Below, in pieces: positions 54,198-63,919 of a DNA stretch of 64,000 nucleotides (positions within the stretch are counted from its first letter, which is position 1; each line of letters opens with the position of its first letter). The notes beneath the pieces are model-generated. The model was not told the DNA's origin and made no database searches. It saw only the letters and a program-made list of their open reading frames with translations. This stretch comes from Cryoendolithus antarcticus (taxonomy: Eukaryota; Ascomycota; Dothideomycetes; Cladosporiales; Cladosporiaceae): NCBI GenBank assembly GCA_002077065.1, contig NAJO01000003.1:930001-994000 (forward strand). The letters are read 5' to 3'. Position numbers and translations under genes: made by a program.

Positions 54198-54315
54198 GTC
54201 ATGTGGAAGTTGCATTGACAACGCTCGAACAACTCAGGTGGGCGACAACGGCCTGCGGGATTTGCCTGTAGGTAATGAAATGGGTTCGCTGCGTCAGTCG
54301 TACCGGGCGGTACAC

Positions 54316-55422
54316 TCACCCAGCAGAGCTCTGCTTTACCTTCGCACGATTCCTGACCCTAGCCACTTCCTTCACAGCTTTCCTCGCTTGACTCAGACTG
54401 CCCTGGCCAACATCACCAGACAGCTTCTTCGCCACAGCCTCTTCAGTGACATCGTCAAGCACAAACGCGCCGAATCGACCATCGCGCCATCTCTGGACCA
54501 TCCAGAGCGCAGCAGCTTCGAGATCGGGTACTGCGCCCTTACCTAGTCGGCCGTTCCTGATCGCGATGGCCGAGAGCAATGCTAGAATGTCGTTCGTAGG
54601 TGGTGAGAAGTCAGAGTAAGACTTAGGGTAGTGCTTGTTGAGATGGTAGAGTAGGTAGTCCGCGAGTATAGTAGGTGGGAGAATTGTGTCCTTCACACTT
54701 CCGCAGAGGGCCAGCTTAAGCATTGCCTCGGCATCAGGCACGTATGGTATGAAGACTCCGGGAGTATCAACAAGGTAGACGCTACCACCTCCACCATCGC
54801 CCGTGCCGCCATCAATGATCTTGACTCCAGACTTGGCGATGTTGCGCGTGACGCCTGGCTGGTCACCTGTTTGCGCTGCTTTGCCTTTGTTGACGCCTAC
54901 CCGACGCAAGGCATTGATCAGAGAGGACTTGCCGATATTGGGCATGCCGACGACCATCAAGTGGGAGCCTGTGAAGTTGTTGCGCGAGGCATGGGAGGAG
55001 GCAATGTGGGATAGGATGGAGCGAGTATCTCGTTGGGCTGTATGGGAGGAAAAGAGGACTCGGGAAGGGTGATGCCATTGACGGAGAAGGACTTCGCGCT
55101 ATATACTATCAGCGCCCGATATAACCTTCGCCTGCAGGCCTGTTCTGGAATGCCATACCCTAACATCCTCCTCGTTCCCAGTCCGCCCAAGATCCTTCTT
55201 GGTGTAGACGATCATACGCTCCTTGCCTGCCAAGCTGTCCTCGAATAGTGGATTATGGGAGGTCAATGGCACTCTGTAGTCCCGGCACTCGACAATTAGG
55301 TCGATCTGGGCCAGTAAAGTCCGCATCTTCGAAAGTCCGGCAGCATGATGGCCAAGGTAGTATGATCGCGGGAGTGAGTCTAGTACGGGGAACGCAGTCC
55401 GCGCGATGAAGGAGGTCGCCAT
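54316..55422 (-). CDS. MTG1: Mitochondrial ribosome-assembly GTPase Mtg1 (YlqF/RbgA type)
   Basis: Minus-strand exons 55422-55159 and 55098-54316 are joined in phase 0 by GTATGG...ATATAG and give 348 aa. It is a circularly permuted GTPase: the G4 motif TKKD (residues 74-77) comes first, followed by the reconstructed junction LLRQWHHPSRVLFSSHT, then G1 GMPNIGKSSLINALR and G3 DTPGVF. The YYLGHHAAGLSKMRTLL start matches YlqF/Mtg1 proteins, which act in assembly of the mitochondrial large ribosomal subunit. The C-terminal helical domain holds AIRNGRLGKGAVPDLEAA. Upstream it diverges from the DNA polymerase gene. Its stop lies 118 bp from that of paralogue B. Confidence 0.9.
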
Positions 55423-55862
55423 TGCAGGCCGGGTTTAGCACCGTCCTCGGGAAGGGCACATTGTAGCTCTCAGCCGATCGCCGCGTTTATATGTGATAGG
55501 AAGGCGATACATGAGGATCCAAAGAGGACTTCTTTCGTTGATTCTGATACCTACGTTCGACTTCGGCTGCAGTGAACTCATGGTCCGTGCGGCGCTGAAA
55601 GTGACGTCTCGAGATTCCAGGTCTTTGTCACGAAGCGATCGTTGCCGTGCGACAATGTGGACAAAGGCTTCGAGTCAAAGTGCGTTCCCGTCGTCAGAGC
55701 AGAGGCTGCGCTTGCCGTGGCTTGTTCGATCATGAGACGCCGGCACCCATTAGTGGCGAGAGTGAGGCGAAGGCGAAGACACTAAACACCTACATACGAT
55801 CGTACCTGAACACCTTGGACAAGACACTGTTGGCTCTACATTGGAAAACATGCGTTGGAAGC
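55423..55862. promoter_or_regulatory. Divergent region between MTG1 and the family X polymerase
   Basis: 440 bp. The polymerase frame is open from a GTG at 55647 without an ATG until 55863, so an unresolved upstream exon is possible. Otherwise it holds two promoters. Confidence 0.4.
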
Positions 55863-57971
55863 ATGGTGGACGCATCCTCGTCGCCTGTTGATGGACCTCA
55901 GAGTAAGACTTTGGATCTCTCGACACTTCCTCCTATCTTCGTCTCTGCTTCTCATTTCGCTGTGGATGATCGCCACGCCCTCGAAGATGATCTACTCGAA
56001 GCAGGTGCAGCGCTTACGTTCGACATTTATGAGGCTGGTATTGTGTTGAGTAAAGCTACGCGCAAAGCTCGCGTTCAGTATGACTTCCGAGCGCAAGGTC
56101 TCTGGACTGAGGAAGTCGCGGTCAGGAGGGACTCATCAACTGATGATGACGGGGTAATGGTTGTGCCAAAGTTGCCCACCCCTTCACCAACCCAGAGAAG
56201 AGAGGTCTCGGAGGTCATTGTATTGGAGGACTCGAGCACCGCTTCTGAGGGTGGCGAGGCGCGACGGAAGAAGAGGAGGCTGGTCCACCTTCCCGTGCGC
56301 AAAACATTACTTAGAGATGGAAAGGCGAAGATGGCACCGCAGCCAGCTCCTACTGACCTATTCACTATGCCACTGATCAAAGTTATCAAAGTTGAGTGGT
56401 TCAATGCTTCAAAGCAGGCCGGATCTGCGCTGCCACTCGAAGACTTCATGATCTTCCAGGGTCGTAAGATTGACAAGCCTATTGTCGAACATGCAGCAGA
56501 CTGCCCAATGAGCAAGGCTGAAGGCGTTCGTAAGATTGCACCGGCGCAGGCACCTGTACCGACGAACACTTCACCTCAGTCGATCATTGAGCGAGCCAAA
56601 GAGGACGCACCCATTCAGTCTTCGCCCTCAGATCGCTTCGGCAAGCGCAAATTCGGCCACAGAGAACCCTCGAAGGCTAGCACATGGGCCGCCAGACCCA
56701 CAATGAAGACTCAGCACGCCCACCTCCTCCTCACCACTACTTCAGAATACGACGGCGACTCATCGGATCTCCCTGAACCGCCGGCGTGGGTCAGGCAAGG
56801 CGTTAAGTACGCTTGCCAACGTTCCACGCCGCGGACGAATCCGAATGATGTCTTCCTCGCACAGCTTAAGAAGATCAAAATTGCTCGACTTCTGACAAAC
56901 GATGAAATTGGGGTGCGAGCTTACAGTACTAGCATTGCTGCTATAGCCGCGTACCCGTACAAGATCAGTAGTCCGAAGGAGATCTTGCAGCTACCTGGGT
57001 GTGATGCGAAGATCGCGAATTTGTTCGTGGAGTGGGCGAATGATGGAAAGATTCGTATGGTGGACGATATTGACGCAAATGAGGATCTGCAGCACTTGCG
57101 ACTCTTCTACGAGATCTGGGATGTGGGTCCGACCACAGCGCGCGAGTTCTACTTCGAGCGTGGCTGGAAGGATCTCGATGATGTGGTGGAGTATGGGTGG
57201 AAGCTGCTTTCACGCACGCAGCAGATTGGTGTCAAATTTTACGAGGAGTTCTTGGATCCTATACCACGCAAAGAGGTCGAAGCGATAGGTGCGACAATCC
57301 AAGCTCACGCCGAGAAGGTCCGCGACAAGGGCATACAGTCTACCATTGTCGGCGGCTATCGTAGGGGTAAAGAAGCATCTGGCGATGTCGACATCATTGT
57401 CTCACACCCAGATGAGAGCAAGACGCTGAACATCATCAACGACCTCGTTGCCTCACTCGAGGAGGAGGGCTGGATTACACACACGCTACTGCTGTCCCAG
57501 AATAACTCCACCCGCGACCAGCAGACCCTCCCCTTCCGCGCGGGCAAGTCAGGCGGCCATGGTTTCGATAGCCTCGACAAAGCCCTCGTGGTATGGCAAG
57601 ACCCCGACTGGCCCACCCAAATCGCCGACCTCGCAGCCGACCCAAAAGCAAAGAACCCCAACATTCACCGCCGCGTCGATATCATCATATCACCTTGGCG
57701 TACTGTCGGCTGTGCCGTAGAAGGCTGGTCAAGTGGCACGACTTTTCAACGAGATTTGAGGCGGTATGTGAAGCATACGAGGGATTGGAAGTTTGACTCC
57801 TCTGGGGTGAGGCATCGGGGTAGTGGTGAGGTGATTGACGTGGAGGGTTTCTATAAGTATGAGGGGAAGATTGGCAAAGGGAGGGCTACTAGTATGGTGC
57901 AGGCTGAGATGAGAATGTTTGAGGGGGTGGGGCTGGAGTGGAGGGAGCCTGAGGAAAGGTGTACGGGGTGA
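55863..57971 (+). CDS. Family X DNA polymerase (Pol mu/lambda/Pol4-like) with N-terminal BRCT
   Basis: Single frame, 702 aa from ATG 55863. The start is chosen because LPPIFVSASHFAVDDRHALE is the usual beginning of fungal members; earlier in-frame codons lack ATG. The N-terminal BRCT-like region (residues 15-85, AGAALTFDIYEAGIVLSK) is followed by a disordered linker. The 8-kDa/HhH part includes LPGCDAKIANLFVEWAN. The polymerase core is IWDVGPTTAREFYFERGW and GGYRRGKEASGDVDIIV, with catalytic Asp508 and Asp510, then HRRVDIIIS with Asp606. WSSGTTFQRDLRRYVK follows. It acts in non-homologous end joining and gap filling by family. Confidence 0.9.
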   Translation: MVDASSSPVDGPQSKTLDLSTLPPIFVSASHFAVDDRHALEDDLLEAGAALTFDIYEAGIVLSKATRKARVQYDFRAQGLWTEEVAVRRDSSTDDDGVMVVPKLPTPSPTQRREVSEVIVLEDSSTASEGGEARRKKRRLVHLPVRKTLLRDGKAKMAPQPAPTDLFTMPLIKVIKVEWFNASKQAGSALPLEDFMIFQGRKIDKPIVEHAADCPMSKAEGVRKIAPAQAPVPTNTSPQSIIERAKEDAPIQSSPSDRFGKRKFGHREPSKASTWAARPTMKTQHAHLLLTTTSEYDGDSSDLPEPPAWVRQGVKYACQRSTPRTNPNDVFLAQLKKIKIARLLTNDEIGVRAYSTSIAAIAAYPYKISSPKEILQLPGCDAKIANLFVEWANDGKIRMVDDIDANEDLQHLRLFYEIWDVGPTTAREFYFERGWKDLDDVVEYGWKLLSRTQQIGVKFYEEFLDPIPRKEVEAIGATIQAHAEKVRDKGIQSTIVGGYRRGKEASGDVDIIVSHPDESKTLNIINDLVASLEEEGWITHTLLLSQNNSTRDQQTLPFRAGKSGGHGFDSLDKALVVWQDPDWPTQIADLAADPKAKNPNIHRRVDIIISPWRTVGCAVEGWSSGTTFQRDLRRYVKHTRDWKFDSSGVRHRGSGEVIDVEGFYKYEGKIGKGRATSMVQAEMRMFEGVGLEWREPEERCTG

Positions 57972-58233
57972 TTGTTCTATGGATGCGCTATGGGCGACAC
58001 TTTTGTACAGCTTTGAACCAACTCATTGAATGTCTGCCCAGCTGCTTCTTTCCCACTGATCACACGGGGCGAATGCTGTCCTAGTCAGATGCATGTGAAA
58101 GATTCTAATAGTCTATCATCCATTTGGGTAGAGCAGCCTGAGGCATCACTCCTTCAACGTCACCAACACCACCTGCAAGCGCAAACACACACTCCCACTC
58201 TTCACCCACCATCTTGACAACCTTCCATCAGTC
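57972..58233. other. Intergenic region
   Basis: 262 bp. Contains the CSN6 promoter; nothing else recognised. Confidence 0.4.
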
Positions 58234-59487
58234 ATGGCCCCCTCCTCAAACACCCTCCGCGCCACCTCCTCGAACCCTCTTCTCTCCACCAAACCCTCCG
58301 ACACCCCTCTATCAGTCCAACTCCACCCTCTAGTCCTCCTCACGATATCCGACTACATCACCCGCCATACTCTTCGCTCCCAATCAGGCCCAATCACAGG
58401 CGCGGTGATCGGGGAACAGAATGGCCGCGAGGTTACGCTGGAGTTCGCCTTCGAGACTAAGATCTCGGACAAAAATGACAGCGATGAAGTGAAGCTGGAC
58501 GAAGACTTTCTTACAATACGCGTGGAGCAGTACAAGGAAGTGCACAAAGCTCCGCCGCTGGATGTGGTAGCGTTGTTCATGCTCGCGCCTGCGTCGGGGC
58601 CGCAGGAATGGCAGGTGGGCGTGCTGAAGCAGGTACAGACGCTGCTGGGGAATGAGGGAACCATGCTGTTGCTTTTCCACCCGGAAGGTGTAGCAAGCAT
58701 GGAGGGCGGGAAGCTGCCGATCAGCTTGTATGAGCCTGTGAGGGATGTGTTGGATGGTACGGAGGAGTTGAGGTTCAGGGAGGTGGCTTTTGAAGTTGAG
58801 ACTGGCGAGGCGGAGATGATTGGCGTAGACTTCGTGGCTAAGGGCGGTGGGAGCGCGGTTGCTGTTGCTCAAGCTGCGACTACAGGGGGTGCTGAGAGTA
58901 GTGGGGCGAAAGATGGGAAGAAGGCGAAGGGCAAGGGGAAGGGCAAGGAAGGGGAGACCGTTGCCGAAGGCTCAGAGACGAATGGAAGCGCGCAGCACGT
59001 GTTATCGCCAGAAGACGAAGAGCTCATCGCCTCCCTCACAGCAAAGGCCAACGCCGTCAAGATGCTCGCGCAGCGCGTCAAGCTCCTACGAGCCTACCTC
59101 GCCCAACTCCCGGAAAGCTACCTCACCGATTCCACGTCCGAGATCCTCCCCAGTGACACTACGAACCACGCCCTCCTCCGCAACATCAACGCCTTAATGG
59201 TCCGACAACGCCTCCTCGCGCCTTCGACTTCTACCCCGCAATCCGACACCTCCTCGCCCATCAACCCCTCAATCGCCACGGCCGCTTCCCGCGCAGCAGC
59301 AGACGTCCACCTTACCTCCCTCCTCGCCTCCCTAACGCGGGCGACCAGTGAGGCGCAATCCATGGCGAATAAGTACAAGCTTGTCTCCCGCGAGCGGACA
59401 AATAAGGACCGTAACATGAGCTCCTTCACCAGTTCAGGCGGATACGGCAATGGCAGTATGGGCACGGCAGAGGCGGGCGAGTTCTAG
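58234..59487 (+). CDS. CSN6: COP9 signalosome subunit 6 (MPN-minus)
   Basis: Single frame, 417 aa to a TAG stop. The MPN domain begins VQLHPLVLLTISDYITRHTLRS, then GPITGAVIGEQNGREV and LDEDFLTIRVEQYKEV. It lacks the JAMM metal-binding His-x-His and downstream Ser/Asp signature, as expected for the structural subunit CSN6. Further conserved is WQVGVLKQVQTLLG. A Lys/Gly-rich insertion separates the MPN domain from the C-terminal helical SPEDEELIASLTAKANAVKML. After the stop the same frame stays open for another 65 codons with evenly spaced Gly-Tyr units, ending at TGA 59685. This resembles real coding, so the annotated end may be wrong. COP9 removes Nedd8 from cullins. Confidence 0.86.
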   Translation: MAPSSNTLRATSSNPLLSTKPSDTPLSVQLHPLVLLTISDYITRHTLRSQSGPITGAVIGEQNGREVTLEFAFETKISDKNDSDEVKLDEDFLTIRVEQYKEVHKAPPLDVVALFMLAPASGPQEWQVGVLKQVQTLLGNEGTMLLLFHPEGVASMEGGKLPISLYEPVRDVLDGTEELRFREVAFEVETGEAEMIGVDFVAKGGGSAVAVAQAATTGGAESSGAKDGKKAKGKGKGKEGETVAEGSETNGSAQHVLSPEDEELIASLTAKANAVKMLAQRVKLLRAYLAQLPESYLTDSTSEILPSDTTNHALLRNINALMVRQRLLAPSTSTPQSDTSSPINPSIATAASRAAADVHLTSLLASLTRATSEAQSMANKYKLVSRERTNKDRNMSSFTSSGGYGNGSMGTAEAGEF

Positions 59488-59867
59488 GGGAACTCGGACG
59501 CTTTTCTGTCGGCTTATGCGCCAATGTCGCAGATGTTTGGGGGTGTTGGGAGGCCTCCGACGTATGGGACGGGCAGGATGCTAGGAGGGTCTGGGCACGC
59601 GCAGTACGGAGCTGGAAGTGCTTATGGCAGTGGGGAGGGGACTGTGTATGGCCCTGACACTAGCTATGGGGGTTTCAATGGCTGAGTGATGAGGATATGT
59701 GGGTTTAGCGAGGCGTTGGGGATGCATTGCTGACGAAGACCAGCTCCGAGGGCCGACGGACAACGAATCCTGAAGTGATTACCGGCGAGTTCATAGGCAC
59801 AGCCGAGTCCTCGTAGAACATGATGAACATAACGAAAAGTCTACTCTCTATATCCCCGTCGCCCTTC
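59488..59867. other. Extension of CSN6 frame and 3' region
   Basis: The first 198 bp are an open continuation of the CSN6 reading frame; the rest is the convergent 3' region of the WSC-peroxidase gene. Confidence 0.5.
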
Positions 59868-62024
59868 TCATGACGGCGGCATGACAGCCACAACCGCACT
59901 CGTACAATCAATCAGTGCTCTCCTCTTCGCCGTCGGTATCCCCAGCGTACTCAATGTCTGAAATGCACTACTAAAACTTGCTCCCCACGCCCCCTGTGCC
60001 CCAACAAAGCTGCTAAATTGCTTGCCCACCGTCGTGCTCTTATTACTCAGATTGATGTCGCTATCAAAGCGGCCGATGCTCCCGTCGGCAGGAGGGAGAT
60101 ACGTCTGGTTATAATATTGTACGTCCCACGCTCCAGGAGTGGTATCTTGAGGAATGCCCTTGGGCAAGCCATTGGCGGTCTGGAAATTCGCTTTCGAGGT
60201 GCTGTGTGCGCCTAGCAGGGCCGCGAGATCGCGGGGTGAGAAGCCTTTGTCCGCGAAGAGCGCGAAGATCGTGTCGTGGTCGCTGCCTGTGCCGAAGGCT
60301 TGTGGGAGTAGTCCATCAGGCGCTGCTTGAGTTGTATCCGTCCGACCTACCAGGACTCGGCCTATGCGACCGCCAGGACACGCGAGCACTGCCAGTGCGC
60401 CCGCGACTTGTATCAGATCTGCTGCTCCGACTGCATAGCCTGCGCTCTGATACTGTGCAAACCTCTGCGTCAGCTGATTGTGGTAGGTTCCCAGCCCAGC
60501 GTTATCTGGCCGCGTTATCTCGGTGCTGGACAGTAAGATTGAGCCGTCGGCGCCGCCTGATGCCGGAGCGTAAGTAGGTAACTTGGAGCTGTAGGTTGCG
60601 GCGTCGTGGAAGGCGTAGCGGATTGCGGCGCGGGCAAAGTCTGTGCAGAGAAGGGTGCTGGGGTCGCGGGTTAGGGGCGCGAGATCGTTGAGGATTGAGG
60701 TCCAGAAAGAGGGGCATGTTGTGGATGTGGCGGTTGGAGAGGTTGTGGTGCTGGAGGTCGTCGTGGATGTGGAGGTCGAGGTCGAGGTCGAGGTCGAGCT
60801 TATTGCTGGGATTGGGGAGGAGGTCGTGGAGCTGCTGGTCGTGATCGAAGATGTGGAGGTTGTGGATGTCGTGCTCGAAGCCGTTGAAGTCGAGACTGTG
60901 CTTGACGAGCTCGCACTCGATGATGTCGAAGACGAGGCCGTACTCAATGACACCGTACTCGACGAGCTCGTCACCACTCCACCGGCACTACACGCCTTCA
61001 CGCCAGCATCGCTCCCCGCGTGATACACGTTCAAGCGATTCGGCCCTCCGCACGTCTCCGCCGTGTTGCCTCGACAAGGCATATAGCAAGTCGACTGATC
61101 CGTTGCACACGCCCCTCCATTCAAGATCCCACCCCCACAATAACACTCCTGCGAATATTCCAGCCCTCCAAACGCGTACCCCAGCCCTTGGCAGACCCCC
61201 AAACACCCCTCGATAGTCATATTTAGATACCCTCCGGGCCCTTCATTCTGCATTCCCAGCGTCCTCGTCCCGGCATCGTCCGTATAGCAGCCCAGCGCTC
61301 TCCAGCCTGCTGGTGGCGCAGCGGGGTTAGTGGGAGGTGTTGTAGCGGCGTTCAGTGAGTAGACGTCAATCCTGTTCGAGCCACCACAGTACTCTGTCAC
61401 ATTGCCAGCACAGAGCATGTCGCAGCCACTTGTAGCTACCACGGGAGAATTGCGGATCATAGCGTCGCAGTAGCACTCACTTCCATACTCGAGCCCGGCC
61501 ATGGCGTAACCTGCTTTGCCACAGGCTGAGGTGCAGGATGCGACTGTAGTGGTGCCGTTGAGTGACATGCTCGTTCCTAATGTCCTCGCTGCCGATGAGT
61601 CGGTGTAACAGGACAGGAAGCTCCAGCCTGGCGGCCCGGGGTTGGCGCTGGGTTTCGAAGTGTCGCCGCCATTCGAATATACACTCAGCCTGTCCCCGTT
61701 GCCGCAAATTTTCGATGAGTTGCCGGCGCAGGGCATGCTGCAGTGGGTCTCTGGCTCTTGCACGGCAGTGCTGGGGAGTGTGAAGTCGCAGTAGCATTCT
61801 GTACCGTACTCCAGACCCGCGAAGTTGAAGCCATTGTTGCTGCAGTACGTTGTGCAGCTTTGAATTGTTTGGACGGAGTAATCTGAGTAAGAGGAGTAGC
61901 CTAGGGTTCGCGAATTCACATTGTCAAGGTAGCAGCCTTTGTAAGTCCATGTCGGTGCAGCGGCACGAGTAAGGCTACCCGCAGACAGGAGCTGAGTGTA
62001 GGCGAGTAGGAGGAGAGGAAACAT
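59868..62024 (-). CDS. Secreted fusion of three WSC domains and a class II-like haem peroxidase
   Basis: Single frame, 718 aa from ATG 62024. An N-terminal signal peptide (MFPLLLLAYTQLLSA...) is followed by three WSC repeats at about 26-115, 126-215 and 230-325. Each has paired cysteines (GCYLDN, SCYTDS and GCYTDD starts; ECYCD/ECYCG; CAGN or CRGN). A Ser/Thr linker of about 90 residues with a TCN/AGY run precedes the peroxidase module. RYAFHDAATYS carries the distal Arg-His pair. LLGAHSTSKA supplies the proximal haem-ligand His. Downstream are FDSDINLS and SSFVGAQGAWG. Class II peroxidases are secreted fungal enzymes that oxidise phenolics or lignin. The protein is probably wall-associated through WSC carbohydrate binding. 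The substrate is unknown. Confidence 0.88.
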   Translation of the reverse strand: MFPLLLLAYTQLLSAGSLTRAAAPTWTYKGCYLDNVNSRTLGYSSYSDYSVQTIQSCTTYCSNNGFNFAGLEYGTECYCDFTLPSTAVQEPETHCSMPCAGNSSKICGNGDRLSVYSNGGDTSKPSANPGPPGWSFLSCYTDSSAARTLGTSMSLNGTTTVASCTSACGKAGYAMAGLEYGSECYCDAMIRNSPVVATSGCDMLCAGNVTEYCGGSNRIDVYSLNAATTPPTNPAAPPAGWRALGCYTDDAGTRTLGMQNEGPGGYLNMTIEGCLGVCQGLGYAFGGLEYSQECYCGGGILNGGACATDQSTCYMPCRGNTAETCGGPNRLNVYHAGSDAGVKACSAGGVVTSSSSTVSLSTASSSTSSSASSSSTVSTSTASSTTSTTSTSSITTSSSTTSSPIPAISSTSTSTSTSTSTTTSSTTTSPTATSTTCPSFWTSILNDLAPLTRDPSTLLCTDFARAAIRYAFHDAATYSSKLPTYAPASGGADGSILLSSTEITRPDNAGLGTYHNQLTQRFAQYQSAGYAVGAADLIQVAGALAVLACPGGRIGRVLVGRTDTTQAAPDGLLPQAFGTGSDHDTIFALFADKGFSPRDLAALLGAHSTSKANFQTANGLPKGIPQDTTPGAWDVQYYNQTYLPPADGSIGRFDSDINLSNKSTTVGKQFSSFVGAQGAWGASFSSAFQTLSTLGIPTAKRRALIDCTSAVVAVMPPS
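60772..60799 (-). repeat. 6-bp repeat in the Ser/Thr linker
   Basis: About four and a half copies of GAGGTC (plus strand) within the linker of the WSC-peroxidase gene, encoding alternating Ser and Thr. A length-variable candidate. Confidence 0.75.
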
Positions 62025-62574
62025 CTTGCTGGTGCGCTCGACGACAGACAATCAAGGAACTCACGAACTGAGCATCCTACCTCATATGAGCTGCCGCATG
62101 GCACTGTAAAGCTGCCGAACGCCATGCTATCTGCCATCAACGCGTGTTCTCGCCTATCGCCTGCGGCCAGGCCCTTGGTATCGAGACGCAGGGTGGAAGT
62201 GTGGTTGTGGCTTGCCTGATGTCCCAAAGGGGATGCCCTGCTGCTAAATCTGGTAGCTTGCAATTAGGGTAGATCCCGCGAACGTGCCGAGATACCGACA
62301 GCAAGGATTTGGCTTTGCTTGGGGGACTCGATGAAATACTCTGGATACTAGTAGGTTTGGCAGAGAAGAGCTATAAGAGTGCTCAATATGAGGTGCGCCG
62401 ACAAAATACGCGCAGTGTACAAGCATCTTAGGATACAATTGAGTGGAATTCTATCTGAGCCATCGCGCTAGGGAAAGACCCGTGCGGTGGTGAAGGGGGG
62501 AGTGCAAACTTTTCCGGCGACAGCAACCAAGTCCTGGAGCAGGTAAGGCAGGGGAAGTTTCCAGACGTGCGACC
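62025..62574. other. Intergenic region
   Basis: 550 bp between the WSC-peroxidase start and the eIF5 stop, both minus strand. It holds the peroxidase promoter; nothing else recognised. Confidence 0.45.
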
Positions 62575-63919
62575 TTACTCAGACTCCTCTTCGTCACTCT
62601 CTGCATTCTCAAGCCACTCGACAAACTTCTCAGCGCTCTTGCGCACCTTCCGCGAAGTAGCCAGATCGACATACTTCTTGCTCGCCTTGCCCGCCCAAGC
62701 CTTGAGCGTCTCTTCAGTCACGAGATCGTTCTCGTAAACCTTGAGCAAAATAGCAGACATGCTCGCAATCAAATTCGGCTTGTCATTTCCGACAAATCGC
62801 TCAAGCCCGCCAAGGAAAGCCTTCTCGTGACGCTCAGAAGTGATCATCTTCTTGAGCATAGACGAGCGAGGCGCGATCTGCTTGACGATGGCGTCGTCGA
62901 ACAACGCCTGGGCGAGGACAGTGAGGGTGCGATGCTTGGACTCGATGCCAAGCTTTTGGGCCTGAAGATAGATGTCGACGTCCTTGACGTTACTGATGCC
63001 GCTGTGCTCCTTGGCTTGGGCGTCGAGCCACTTGCCCAGTTCGTCGTAGCTGGAGCTGCCGGAACCCTCGTTGTCTTCGGCAGCATCGCCGTTCTCGTCG
63101 ATGACGAGAGTAGACTTTAGATCGTCGCCAAGCGCGTTGGCGCGGGCTTTGATAGCTTCTTCGGACATGTCGACAGACCTACGATCGAGTTAGTTCATGT
63201 TACGCCAAGAGTAGAGTCAGCTCGGCATACCATTCGACATCCTTCTGCTCAGATTCCGCGAGGTTCTTAGCCTCGCTGTTGATCTTGCGCGTGAGCTCGT
63301 CATCGCTACCACCATCGACAGCATAGTCTCCATCATCCTCCTGAGCGTGATCGGATCCACTATCACCGTTGCCGTTGCCACTGCCACTGTTATCATCACC
63401 ATCATCGAGTGTGCCGTTCTTCTCTGCCTCCCTCTTAGCCTTGCGATCGGCTTTCTTGGTAGACTTGTCCTTCTTGCCCTTCTTCGGCGCGTTCTTCAAG
63501 ATGAACGAGGACAACTTCTGGCGCAGATCGGCATGAGTGCGCTGCCCGCAAGCCTTGCAGTCGAGGATAATATCGCCATCCTTGGCGACGATGACGGTCT
63601 CGGGATTCTTGCAGTCCTTACAGAGCACGAACTTGGCGATAAAGCCATCCAGATGGTCCTGCAGTTTGCTGGCTTCATGAGCACCGTTGATGATCCAGCG
63701 ATCGTCCTTAGGGTCGATGTTGGTCTGCGCGCCGAGTTCGAAGCCGAAGTACTTGATCACGTAGTTGGGCGGGCGTGCAAGCTGGTGCGCGACATTACTG
63801 AGGTTGACGATGACGGTTTTGATGCCGTTGCCTTTGCCTTCCACTTTGGACTGGATGCGCTCCATCTTGTAGCGGTAGAAGGGATCCGCGATATCGCGGC
63901 GGACATTGACGCTAGCCAT
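62575..63919 (-). CDS. TIF5: Eukaryotic translation initiation factor 5 (eIF5)
   Basis: Minus-strand exons 63919-63231 and 63178-62575 are joined in phase 2 and give 430 aa. It starts [21 protein letters not shown], the N-terminal GAP domain, with Arg16 aligning to the catalytic Arg15 of human eIF5. Next come [11 protein letters not shown] and the zinc finger [11 protein letters not shown] with LDCKACGQR. The linker is Lys/Gly/Asp-rich. The C-terminal W2/HEAT domain includes [21 protein letters not shown] and ends in the acidic [16 protein letters not shown] box. eIF5 promotes GTP hydrolysis by eIF2 during start-codon recognition. Confidence 0.96.
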
